A DNA stretch of 64,000 nucleotides, taken from Budorcas taxicolor. Lineage: Eukaryota; Chordata; Mammalia; Artiodactyla; Bovidae. The notes under the pieces are model-generated. The model had not been told where the DNA came from and did not search any database. It saw only the letters and a list, made by a program, of their open reading frames with translations. A program made the position numbers and the translations under genes. Positions within the stretch are counted from its first letter, which is position 1. The number at the start of each line of letters is the position of its first letter. The stretch spans positions 66,852,832 through 66,916,831 of the forward strand of contig NC_068924.1 of the NCBI RefSeq assembly GCF_023091745.1. The letters are read 5' to 3'. Shown here piece after piece: positions 55,058-64,000 of this stretch.

Positions 55058-55601
55058 ACAAGTGCATTATAGAAACGGTGAAGGAGCAGTGGAGAGCAAG
55101 GGAAGCTTTTTCAAGATGATAGAATTTGCGTGGATTCAGGTTTAAAGTTGGAAGATATATCCTAGAATGGTTTTAGCAGAATTTTTTAAAACTATTTCTC
55201 CAACTCATGTATGTTTTCAATTACCCAAGTAAATGTGTGAGAAGAAAAGCAAGATTTAATTTAGTAGACCAAAGAGAAATTTTATTTAGATCTCAAATTT
55301 CAGGGTAGATATACCCCAATTAGACTCTAAATTTTAGATTCCCTCTCTTTATCAATCTTCTGCTTGCCTTTCTGTCTCCCTTAATGGTAGAATTTTGGGG
55401 ACACCAGGAATTTGGTAGAATGAAGGTAAAGAGATCATTGCCAGTAAAACTCCCTTTGTTCTGGAAATATATGAAGATGAATACTTTATTTACATAGATG
55501 TGGTATGACAAATTTTCACAATTTCTGTAGATAACTTTAACATCCTTGATTATGAAAATAGCCTTGATGTTATGTTTTCTTTAGTAATAAAAATTTAAGG
55601 A
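55057..55601. other. No recognisable feature
   Basis: No repeat or gene identified. Confidence 0.5.
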
Positions 55602-55612
55602 TGTCTTTAGAT

Positions 55613-56127
55613 CAATGATAAGTTCAGTTTAGTCCCTTAGTTGTGTCCAACTGTTTGCAACCCCATGGACTACAGCACACCAGGTTTCCCTGTCCATCAC
55701 CAACTCCCAGAGCTGGCTCAAATTCATGTCCATCGGGTTGGTGATGCCATCCTACCATCTCATCCACTGTCATCTCCCCCTCTCCTACTGCTTTCAATCT
55801 TTCCCAGCATCCAGCATTTCCAACCAGTCAGTTATTTGTATCACATGGCTAAAGTACTGGAGCTTCAGCTTCAGCATCAGTCCTTCCAATGACTATTCAG
55901 GACTAATTTCCTTTCGGATGGACTGGTTTAATCTCCTTGGAGTCCAAGGAACTCTCAGGAGTCCTCTCCAACACCAGAGTTTGAAAGCATCAAATTCTTC
56001 GGTGCTCAGCTTTCTTTATGATCCAACTCTCACATCCATACATGACTACTGGAAAAACCATAGCTTTGACTACAGAGAGTTTTGCCAGCAAAGTAATGTC
56101 TCTGCTTTTTAATATGCAATCTAGGTT
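55613..56127 (-). mobile_element. BovB LINE 3' end with perfect TSD
   Basis: Minus-strand BovB from AAGTTCAGTTTAGTCCCTTA to AATATGCAATCTAGGTT. A perfect 11-bp direct repeat TGTCTTTAGAT lies at 55602-55612 and 56128-56138. The first eight bases (CAATGATA) are not BovB and may be untemplated tail sequence. Confidence 0.96.
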
Positions 56128-56138
56128 TGTCTTTAGAT

Positions 56139-56680
56139 AGACTTACCCTTAAGAAAGAAAAGTTTCATTTCATCAAAATAGTTCTGACTACTGGGGCCAC
56201 CATTTGGAACTAATTCAGTTTGAAAAATCAAGACTTTTAGAAGCTTGTTGTTGATCTTTGGTGGTTCCATCATATCCTTTGCTTTTATCCCTCAATTTGG
56301 GGAATTTTAGTAAGATAAGAAGTATTTGTGTTTGGTAACTGTATCACACATGTGAGCTTGAGGAATAGTTGTAGAGAACAACCTATGAAAACAAAATGCT
56401 TCCACGACTGATTCACACTATTAGGCAATGTAATAAAGTCTGATCATTCCAACTGAGTGAGCCACTGTAGAGGTCCACATGAATGTAAAGGAAGAGAATT
56501 CTCAGGAGCATAATGACCTATTTATAATTTGAAAGGTGGGACTCATATTTACTTAAACAGAAATACAGTTATTATTTTTTTTGACCAAAATTACTAAAGC
56601 AGGTTCTATCAGCTATAGACTTACATTCATGACACTGAAGGAGTACTGATAACCAGGGATAAGTGCAAATTCATTCTGAA
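56139..56680. other. No recognisable feature
   Basis: No repeat or gene identified. Confidence 0.5.
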
Positions 56681-56682
56681 TT

Positions 56683-56882
56683 TTTGGCTCAGAGGTTAAA
56701 GCATCTGCCTAAAATGCAGGAGACCTGGGTTCAATCCCTGGCTTGGGAAGATCCCCTGGAGAAGGAAATGGAAACCCACTCCAGTATTCTTGCCTGAAAA
56801 ATCCCATGGACAGAAGAGCCTGGTAGATTATACTCCATGGGGTAAAAAAGAGTCTGACAAGACTTAGCGAATTCACATACAT
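56683..56882 (+). mobile_element. Bov-tA SINE
   Basis: TTGGCTCAGAGGTTAAAGCA through GGTTCAATCCCTGGCTTGGG to GTCTGACAAGACTTAGCGAA. The first bases of the tRNA head are missing. A T9 run follows near 56882. Confidence 0.94.
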
Positions 56883-57029
56883 TTTTTTTTTATAAAACTC
56901 ATTTAAAGAAAGCAATTAGAAAGTGACAACATTTGGCAAAATTTTTAGAAGAAATTTCAGTTCTGTTTTCCCATACTTGGTCAGGCTGGAAGTTTCTGTG
57001 TTGGTTAATAAACAAGAGGACAAACACTG

Positions 57030-57245
57030 GAGTAAGAACAGTGGGTTAGCATTTTGACTCTGTGTTTTATTTGCCAAATGAACTTAGACAAGTTATTTAA
57101 TCTGTCTTCATCTCAGCTTCCTATCTTCAATATGGAAAAAATAATAGCACCAATGTAACAAATTTGTTGCAATTGTTAATTTTGTTGATATACCCAACGG
57201 TTTAGCTCAGCACACTTAAGTGACCAGTAATATTAGCAAGTATAT
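57030..57245 (+). mobile_element. MIR SINE
   Basis: AATGAACTTAGACAAGTTAT, ATCTCAGCTTCCTATCTTCA, ATATGGAAAAAATAATAGCA and ACTTAAGTGACCAGTAATAT follow the MIR consensus through its core to the 3' part. Confidence 0.85.
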
Positions 57246-57593
57246 GATGATCCTCACTCACTTCTCCAGAGGGGCTTTGTTCAACAAATCCTGAAGGCCT
57301 AGATGTCTCAGTCTCACCACATTATGTAATTCCTTTACTAATAAAATAAATGAATGAGGAAACTCTGATATGGAATGATGTTATCATTTGCAGTCAAGTG
57401 GGAAGAAACCTGGCCTCAACTCTGGTCCTAGAGAAGAGAAACATAATCTTGCAAGAACCAGGTAACAGAGATGACAGACAATCTGATCATCAACATGTGG
57501 ACTTCAGTTCCATCAGGTTTTATCCAGCAAATTCTGACATTGCTGTTGCAACCTGTTATACAAACTGAGCATCTCATTATTCCTGTATAAGAG
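57246..57593. other. No recognisable feature
   Basis: A short frame (57350-57568, 72 residues) is open here, but no domain is recognisable and nothing supports an exon. Confidence 0.45.
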
Positions 57594-57810
57594 TTGGCTC
57601 AGAGGTTAAATCATCTGCCTGGAATGCTGGAGACCCGGGTTCGATCCCTGGGTTGGGAAGGTCCTCTGGAGAAGGAAATGGCAACCCACTCCAGTACTCT
57701 TGCCTGGAGAATCCTATGGAGGGAGGAGCCTGGTAGGTTATAGTCCATGGGGTCGCAAAGAGTCGGACACGACTGAGCGACTTCACTCATTCACTCACTC
57801 ACTCACTCAC
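57594..57810 (+). mobile_element. Bov-tA SINE with (CACT)n tail
   Basis: GTTGGCTCAGAGGTTAAATC, intact B box GGTTCGATCCC (57638-57648), and GTCGGACACGACTGAGCGAC with three CpG. The tail is a (CACT)n run at about 57786-57810. The head is slightly truncated. It is a low-divergence copy. Confidence 0.96.
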
Positions 57811-57900
57811 GAAGATTCCCTAACTTATTTTTAATCCAATCTGTAAGCTTATAAACATACATCAGAGTTCAGCATGACAAAAGAGGTCTTTTCAAAAATT

Positions 57901-58044
57901 ATTTATTTTTGGCTGCACCGGGTCTTTGTTGCTGCGTGAGGGCTTTCTCTAGTCGTGGAGAGCAGGTCTCCAGATGTGCTGCACGGGCTTCTCATTGCCA
58001 TGGCTTCTCTTGTTGTGGAGTACAGTTCCCTCTAGGGAAGTCCA
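57901..58044 (-). mobile_element. CHR-type SINE, internally deleted
   Basis: TTTTTGGCTGCACCGGGTCT, GGGCTTTCTCTAGTCGTGGA and CTTCTCATTGCCATGGCTTC, then an abrupt jump to the terminal CTCTAGGGAAGTCC. About half of the element is missing. Confidence 0.87.
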
Positions 58045-58930
58045 TCAGAAAGATCTTGAAGAGCTAAAACTTTTGGTTAAGACTGCCAAGTCTCCAGGTG
58101 TTCTAGTAAAGCTTATCAAAAACTTGATTTTCTAGTGACTCTCAGGAAGATCATTGAAAGGCTACTGCCTAAATATATACATTTTAAAGATGTTGACTCA
58201 AGCTTATGCTTTGAAATCCTAAAGCTGAAGCCTCTGCCTAGAAAAATAATGTGTAATATCTGATATCATCAGAGTCCTAACAAGATACTTATGTCCCCCA
58301 AATGGATACATTTACCATTTGAGCAAGGGCCAAGGTCTTATGTCAAGCAATTGAAAAGTACTGTTTATAAACTATAGTAATGATTCAGAGACAAGAGCTG
58401 AATCTCAGAATCTCAGGAGTGATCTTTCAATCCCAGGGGAACACATTTTCTAATAGATAACTAAGATGCCAGAGGTGTCCCAGTCACCAAGTTGTTCTGA
58501 AATGTGAAGTCATGTGTATTCTGTGAATAAATGGTGCTTCAGGAGAAGTGTGCAAGAGTATAGAGATTTTGTCTGGGATTTGAGAATGTCAAGAACTGTA
58601 GGTTTGTGCAGCTTAAAGTACTGCTCATCAGAGAAAATATGCTTGCTTATGTACTGTGGCTCAGAAGAGTAATTGAAGATAGTTGCTAAGGTAGCAGTGG
58701 ATCAGGAAATGTTTACAGAGCCTGTTTTCAATAGCTGGGGACAAGGACTAATAAGTAAGAGACTTTCATTGATGTCAGTCAATGGATGTTAGTTTTGTAT
58801 TTCCAAAGAGACAGCACTCTCAGTCAATGACAGAGGATGACAGAGTGACAGAAAATAATGAGGAAAGAAGAAGAAAGTCTGAAAATACATAAAAATGAGG
58901 AACAGTTCTAAAAAGGGAAGTTTACTTTAC
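58045..58930. other. No recognisable feature
   Basis: About 0.9 kb less AT-rich than most gaps. No repeat family or exon that I can name. Confidence 0.45.
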
Positions 58931-59137
58931 TGTAGGGTCTTCTCGGGTGGTGCTAGTGGTAAAGAATCCACCTACAGTGCAAGAGACATAGGAGACTCAG
59001 GTTTGAGCCCTAGGATGGGAAGACACCCTGAAGAAGGACATGGTAACCCACTCCAGTATTCTTGTCTGGAAAATCCGACGGATAGAGAATCCTGGAGGGA
59101 CTACAGTCCATAGGGTCACAAAAAGTAAGAAGTGACT

Positions 59138-60860
59138 GGGAAAGACTACAGATCTCTTCAAGAAAATTAGCGATATCAAGGGAACATTTCATGCAAAGAT
59201 GGGCTTGATAAAGAACAGAAATGGTATAGACTTAACAGTAGCAGAAAATATTAAGAAGAGCTGGCAAGAATACACAGAAGAATGGTACAAAAAAGATCTT
59301 CAGGACTCAGATAATCACAATGGTGTGATCACTCATCTAGAGCCAGACATCCTAGAATGTGAAGTCAAGTGGGCCTTAAGAAGCATCACTATGAACAAAG
59401 CTAGTGGACGTGATGGAATTCCAGTAGAGTTATTTCACATTCTCAAAGATGATGCTGTGAAAGTGCTGCACTCAATATACCAGCAAATTTGGAAAACTCA
59501 GCAGTGGCCACAGGACTGGAAAAGGTTTCAGTTTTCATTCCAATCTCAAAGAAAGGCCATGCCAAAGAATGCTCAAACTACCACACAATTGCACTCATCT
59601 CACACATTAGTAAAGTAATGGTTAAAATTCTCCAAGCCAGGCTTCAGTGATACATGAACCCTGAACTTCCAAATGTTCAAGCTGGTTTTAGCAAAGGCAG
59701 AGGAACCAGAGATCAAATTACCAACATCCACTGGATCATCAAAAAAGCAAGAGAGTTACAGAAAAACATCTATTTCTGCTTTATTGACTATGCCAAAGCC
59801 TTTGACTGTGTGGATCACAATAAACTGTGGAAAATTCTGAAAGAGATAGGAATACCAGACCATCTGACCTGCCTCTTGAGAACCTATATGCAGTTCAGGA
59901 AGGAACAGTTAGAACTGGACATGGAACAACAGACTGGTTACAAATAGGAAAAGGAGTATGTCAAGGTTGTGTATTGTCACCCTGCTTATTTAACTTACAT
60001 GCAGAGTACTTCATGAGAAATGCTGGGCTGGAGGAAGCACAAGCTGGAATCAAGATTGCCAGGAGAAATATCAATAACCTCAGATATGCAGATGACACCA
60101 CCCTTATGGCAGAAAGTGAAGAAGAACTAAAAAGCCTCATGATGAAAGCGAAAGAGGAGAGTGAAAAAGTTGGCTTAAAGCTCAACATTCAGAAAACAAA
60201 GATCATGACATCTGGTCCCATCACTTCATGGCAAGTAGATGGGGAAACAAGGGAAACAGTGTTAGACTTTATTTTTTGGCTCCAAAATCACTGCAGATGG
60301 TGACTGCAGCCATGAAATTAAGAGACACTTACTCCTTGGAAAAAAAGTTATGACCAACCTAGATAACATATTAAAAAGCAGAGACCTTACTTTGCCAACA
60401 AAGGTCTGTCTAGTCAAGGCTATGGTTTTTCCAGTGGTCATGAATGGATGTGAGAGTTGGACTGTGAAGAAAGCTGAGCGCCAAAGAATTGATGCTTTTG
60501 AACTGTGGTGTTGGAGAAAACTCTTGAGAGTTCCTTGGACTTCAGGGAGATCCAACAAGTCCATCCTAAAGATCAGTCTTGAGTGTTCATTGGAAGGACT
60601 GATGTTGAAGCTGAAGTCCAATACTTTGCTCACCTGATTGAAGAGCTGACTCATTGGAAAAGACCCTGATACTGGGAAAGATTGAGGGCAGGAGGAGAAG
60701 GGGATAACAGAGGATGAGATAGTTAGATGGCATCACCGACTCGATTCACATGGGTTTGAGCGGACTCCAGGAGTTGGTGCTGGATAGGGAAGCCTGGCAT
60801 GTTGCAGTTCATGGGGTCGCCAGGAGTCGGACATGACTGAGCGACTGAACTGAACTGAAT
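59138..60860 (+). mobile_element. BovB LINE, longest directly readable copy (1.72 kb)
   Basis: Plus-strand, 5'-truncated in the linker (GGGAAAGACTACAGATCTCT) and complete to its 3' tail GAGCGACTGAACTGAACTGA. It is collinear, without inversion or nested element, and so serves as the internal reference for other copies in this window. Confidence 0.95.
59199..60303 (+). pseudogene. BovB reverse transcriptase pseudogene (least damaged)
   Basis: RT of an RTE-clade LINE. The first frame (59199-59618) covers the linker and the fingers region (NHNGVITHLEPDILECEVKW, ASGRDGIPVELFHI, WPQDWKR). An extra two bases near 59526 shift it. The second frame (59654-59947) carries VQAGFSKGRGTRDQI and motif A FCFIDYAKAFDCVDHNKLWK with its catalytic aspartate. 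A further shift near 59880 opens the third frame (59827-60303), with GVCQGCVLSPCLFNL (motif B region) and the catalytic YADD box (60085-60096), then EKVGLKLNIQKTKIM. All key motifs are present but in three frames. Endonuclease and start are lost by 5' truncation. Confidence 0.95.
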
Positions 60861-61028
60861 GAAGCAACTTAGCATCATGTACACATGCCTTTTCTATAAT
60901 CTTGTAAGATTTCTTTCGTGGAGGATTAGGGATGGATGAGGATGATTCCTTAGAAGGCCTAAAATGGGCACAAAGTATAAAAAGGGTTACCAAAGTGGTC
61001 CACATGATAAACCTTCCTTAGCTATTAC

Positions 61029-61265
61029 TGGGTTTCCTTGGTGGCTCAGTGGTTAAGTATCCACTTGAAATGCAGGGGATGCCAGCTGTATCCCTGGGTC
61101 AGAAAGATCCCCTAGAGAAGGAAATGGCAACCCACTTCAATTTTCTTGCCTAGGAAATCCTGTGGACAGTGGATCCTGGCAGCCTACAGTCCAAGGTTTT
61201 TCAGAAGGGTTTTCAGATGGGTTTTCAGAAGAGTTGGACATAACTTAGTGACTAAATGACAAGAA
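61029..61265 (+). mobile_element. Bov-tA SINE with an internal 12-bp tandem repeat
   Basis: GGGTTTCCTTGGTGGCTCAG through CCCTAGAGAAGGAAATGGCA. At about 61195-61232 the unit GGGTTTTCAGAA/T is repeated three times and displaces the normal sequence. Flanks AGCTATTAC (61020-61028) and AGTTATTAC (61266-61274) match at 8 of 9. Confidence 0.92.
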
Positions 61266-61279
61266 AGTTATTACGGATG

Positions 61280-61635
61280 TCAGAAATATGGCCATATGAA
61301 AAATAAATAAAATAAAATACATGAGGTATTTACCATGTAGAAAATCAAGGATAACAACTTACAATTTTATATAGTTTTATAATAAGCATCCAAGCTGTTG
61401 AAAAGTGTAACTGACCAAGACTGTGCTGTATAGGTTCAGAAGTTTGCCAGTAAAACCATTCTATGGTTTTAATGCTGGAAGCATTTGACTGTGTGTTGTG
61501 ATTGTGTCATAATAGTCCCCTAGATGTCATGGAGGCAGTAATAATTTAGTGATTTGAAATCAAAGCATGTAGGACCTGAGCACCTTGAGAGGGAGTGACT
61601 CAACCTTTTCACAATGTCTCCTAGTATTGTGGATG
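61280..61635. other. No recognisable feature
   Basis: AT-rich spacer with a short AAATA run near 61297-61317. Confidence 0.5.
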
Positions 61636-61649
61636 GCATCAAGTAATAG

Positions 61650-61836
61650 CTTCCTTAGTAGCTCAGCTGGTAAAGAATCTGTCTGTAATGTAGGAGACCT
61701 GGGTTTGATCCCTGGGTTTGGAAGATCCCCGGCAGAAAGGAAAGGCTACCCACTCCAGTATTCTGGCCTGGAGGATTCCACGGATTGTATATGCCATTGG
61801 GATCACAGAGTCAGACATGATAGAGTGACGTTCTTT
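61650..61836 (+). mobile_element. Bov-tA SINE with perfect TSD
   Basis: CTTCCTTAGTAGCTCAGCTG through AAAGGAAAGGCTACCCACTC to GACATGATAGAGTGACGTTC. A perfect 11-bp TSD TCAAGTAATAG lies at 61639-61649 and 61837-61847. It is the GAAAGGCTACCC variant also seen at 28869-29068. Confidence 0.97.
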
Positions 61837-61849
61837 TCAAGTAATAGTG

Positions 61850-62436
61850 TCTGTGGATATTTTTCATTTCCTGAATTTTGGAAATGGCAAGATAGAAATG
61901 AATGCTACTTTTTGGAGTAACTGCTGACCATCAGTGAGGTTGTCCAATCATTTTCTTAAAGGAGAAATACTTCCAGGGAAGAGTGAAAGGAGGGACTGGA
62001 AAGAATGACAGGACCCTTGAACATTAGGATCTAGACACACTAAAATCCCTGAGGCTGTTGCCTGACACCAGCGTAAATTGACACCAGTTATGGGAGACCC
62101 AGGACATCATACATTCCTTTTGATTAGAAAGAAATTCAAGAAAAACACGATTGTGTATTGTTTACTGAATAACTTTCAATGCTATAAAGTATACCAATAC
62201 TTGTGTTCCAAGTTTGAAATGCCCTAGTCTACTTGCTGAATAACCAGGGGCCATGAGATCTGGATTTAAAGGAGAATCCATTATCAAATATTTATTATTG
62301 AAGGAGACAAACTAAAGAGAAATTTAATCTCTTTATTAAGAGGCACTCATTTGAAAGGATGTTTACAGGATCTCAGAGATTTTCTAGAATTTAATGTTGG
62401 GTGGGTAAACTGAATTTAGAGTAGTATACTTATTGG
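61850..62436. other. No recognisable feature
   Basis: No repeat or gene identified. Confidence 0.5.
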
Positions 62437-62452
62437 TATATATATCTATATA

Positions 62453-62500
<48 letters not shown>

Positions 62501-62501
62501 G
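62437..62501. repeat. (TA)n-(TG)n-(TA)n microsatellite
   Basis: TA units, a TG run and a longer TA run. Likely variable in length. Confidence 0.96.
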
Positions 62502-62975
62502 AAAACTTTAAAATGCTTTAAGATTACAAAACTAGATTTTGCACATTTTACAAAACTTTAGCAAAACCTCTATAAGATTACCTGCTGGCAGATGTAACCC
62601 TATTTTCTCTGAGGCTAGATAAAATGGGTCAAAACAATAAGGAAGTATCATCCTAAAAAAATCTCCTCTAGAACTTTAACTCTTTATCCCATTAATTATA
62701 GAAGAATTCCTATGATTTCCAGGTATGATAACATTGTAGTAAATTTGTGAAAACCATTCTCCACATTTGTATAAATCCATTTCTACATGCATCTGTCTGT
62801 TGCAGTTACTCATAGAACCACAGGAATCAGAAGGAAAAATATTGTCACACAATAATGAATTCAGCACAAAGCAAATCAGAAGTCAGAAATTATTCCACTG
62901 AGATTCTTTAGCTCAATTGCCCTGAGAAAATATCTAAAATTTGGGTATTTTTTTGGTCTCCTTAATGAAAAATGG
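62502..62975. other. No recognisable feature
   Basis: No repeat or gene identified. Confidence 0.5.
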
Positions 62976-63742
62976 ATCAGTTCAGTTCAGTCACTCAGTC
63001 TTGTCTGACTCTTTGTGGCCCCATGAACAGCAGCATACCAAGCCTCCCTGTCCATCAGCAACTCCCAGAGTTTACCCAAACTCATGTCCATTGAGTCAGT
63101 GATGCATTCCAACCATCTCATCCTCTGTTGTCCCCTTTTCCTCCTGCCCTCTATCTTTCCCAGCATCAGGGTCTTTTCAGATGAGTCAGCTCTTCACATC
63201 AGGTGGCTAAAATATTGGAGTTTCAGCTTCAACATCAGTCCTTCCAATGAACACCCAGGACTGATCTCCTTTAGGATGGACTGGTTGGATCTCCTTGCAG
63301 TCCAAGGGACTCTCAAGAGTCTTCTCCAACAGTGCAGTTCAAAAGCATCAATTCTTCTGTGCTCAGCTTTCTTCACAGTCCAACTCTCACATCCATACAT
63401 GACTACTGGAAAAACCATAGCCTTGCCTAGACAGACCTTTGTTGGCAAGGTAATGTCTCTGCTTTTTAATATGCTATCTAGGTTGGTCATAACTTTCATT
63501 CCAAGGAGTAAGTGTCTTTTAATTTCATGGATGCAGTCACCATCTGCAGTGATTTTGGCCGCTCCCCACCCCCCGCCAAAATAGAGTCAGCCAGGTTTTC
63601 CACTGTTTCCCCATCTTTTTGCCATGAAGTGATGGGACTAGATGCCATGATCTTAGTTTTCTGAATGTTGAGCTTTAAGCCAACTTTTTCACTCTCCTCT
63701 TTCACTTTCATCAAGAGGCTCTTCAGTTCTTCTTCACTTTCG
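62976..63742 (-). mobile_element. BovB LINE 3' part
   Basis: Minus-strand BovB from CAGTTCAGTTCAGTCACTCA to the post-palm region (CTTCAGTTCTTCTTCACTTT). It stops just before the YADD position. The open stretch 63194-63499 (minus) encodes the C-terminal GCESWTVKKAEHRRIDAFEL region. A C/G-rich run GCTCCCCACCCCCCGCC (63560-63577) occupies the same element site as the C16 of 12591. Confidence 0.95.
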
Positions 63743-63930
63743 TCATTATCTCTTTGTATCAAATGACTGTGTTCCATGTTAAAGTTAAAAATGTGAATAT
63801 CTATAAATAAAAGTTCACATTAAAATCAACAAACACATCAAAAACATTTATGAGAGGTTTAAAAACAGACCAATACTTGTACTACTATTTAAGATTTTTG
63901 AAAAGATATCAAAATGAAGAGGAACTAAAC
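63743..63930. other. No recognisable feature
   Basis: AT-rich spacer between opposed BovB pieces. Confidence 0.5.
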
Positions 63931-64000
63931 AAGCTCCAATACTTTGATCACCTGATGTGAAGAGCTGAATCATTGGAAAAGATCCTGATGTTACGAGAAA
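63931..64000 (+). mobile_element. BovB LINE fragment running off the right edge
   Basis: CAAGCTCCAATACTTTGATC, ACCTGATGTGAAGAGCTGAA and CATTGGAAAAGATCCTGATG match the BovB 3' region in plus orientation. The rest lies outside the window. Confidence 0.88.

Larger units (their letters stand above)
58934..60890 (+). mobile_element. Bov-tA SINE split near its tail by a BovB
   Basis: The SINE body (58934-59137) starts GGGTCTTCTCGGGTGGTGCT and stops at AGTAAGAAGTGACT. After the BovB, at 60861, GAAGCAACTTAGCATCATGT follows, the usual Bov-tA 3' end. GAAGTGACT (59129-59137) and GAAGCAACT (60861-60869) match at 7 of 9, the likely BovB TSD. Confidence 0.85.

Noticed and set aside
63084..63584. 166-residue plus-strand open frame
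   Set aside because: Antisense of the BovB 3' region. The same residue strings appear opposite other BovB copies.
1..64000. Horizontal transfer of BovB as a local discovery
   Set aside because: BovB is known to have an unusual distribution between reptiles and ruminants, but this is general knowledge of the family. Nothing in this window adds new evidence for it.

Overview
This window is vertebrate nuclear DNA from a ruminant, most likely a bovid. The diagnosis rests on its interspersed repeats. There are many copies of the RTE-clade LINE BovB, recognised by its 3' tail of GAACT units and its reverse transcriptase with a YADD box. There are many tRNA-derived Bov-tA SINEs, several dimeric BOV-A2 SINEs, CHR-type SINEs shared by cetaceans, hippos and ruminants, and 3' ends of a ruminant-type L1. 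I cannot separate cattle, sheep, goat or relatives by eye. The DNA is AT-rich, and I see no CpG island, no convincing host exon, no non-coding RNA gene, no CRISPR array and no bacterial or plasmid feature. Every long open frame that I recognise is a decayed retrotransposon frame or its antisense shadow. I read the window as intergenic or intronic repeat-rich DNA.

Layout. 1-3 kb: inverted BovB pieces at the left edge, then a BovB carrying a nested L1. 3.7-4.1 kb: three tandem copies of a unit of about 146 bp. 4.4-4.8 kb: a doubtful LTR. 6.3 kb: an old L1 3' end with target-site duplications (TSDs). 7.2-7.7 kb: MIR pieces. 8.7-10.8 kb: a BovB inserted into a MIR with its 5' part inverted. 11-13.1 kb: microsatellites, a SINE and a BovB. 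15.3-17.7 kb and 26-27.3 kb: two L2 elements, each split by an old L1. 19-20 kb: L1 ORF2 next to L1 5'UTR-like sequence. 20.3-25.9 kb: BovB, SINEs, a MaLR LTR and a head-to-head SINE pair. 28.7-37 kb: SINEs, MIRs, CHR and a long BovB carrying two insertions. 37-45 kb: BovB copies, including one BovB inserted in another. 45.4 kb: a Tigger-like DNA transposon remnant. 47-50.7 kb: BovB, then L1 with ORF2 and 3'UTR carrying a BOV-A2. 51.9-58 kb: CHR, MIR, MaLR LTR and microsatellites. 58.9-60.9 kb: the longest directly readable BovB reverse transcriptase, inserted in a SINE. 61-64 kb: SINEs, a TG/TA microsatellite and BovB pieces.

Nothing here works together as a pathway. The coherent story is layering: mammal-wide repeats (MIR, L2, old L1, MaLR, Tigger) form the oldest layer. 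CHR, BovB and Bov-tA were inserted into them, and the L1 with its BOV-A2 and a second BovB variant look like the latest layer. Many boundaries below are fixed by TSDs read directly. Family names come from memory of consensus sequences and need a RepeatMasker run to fix subfamily and divergence. I did not find a previously undescribed system. The best leads are structural: inversions, nested insertions, long inverted repeats and the 146-bp tandem array.
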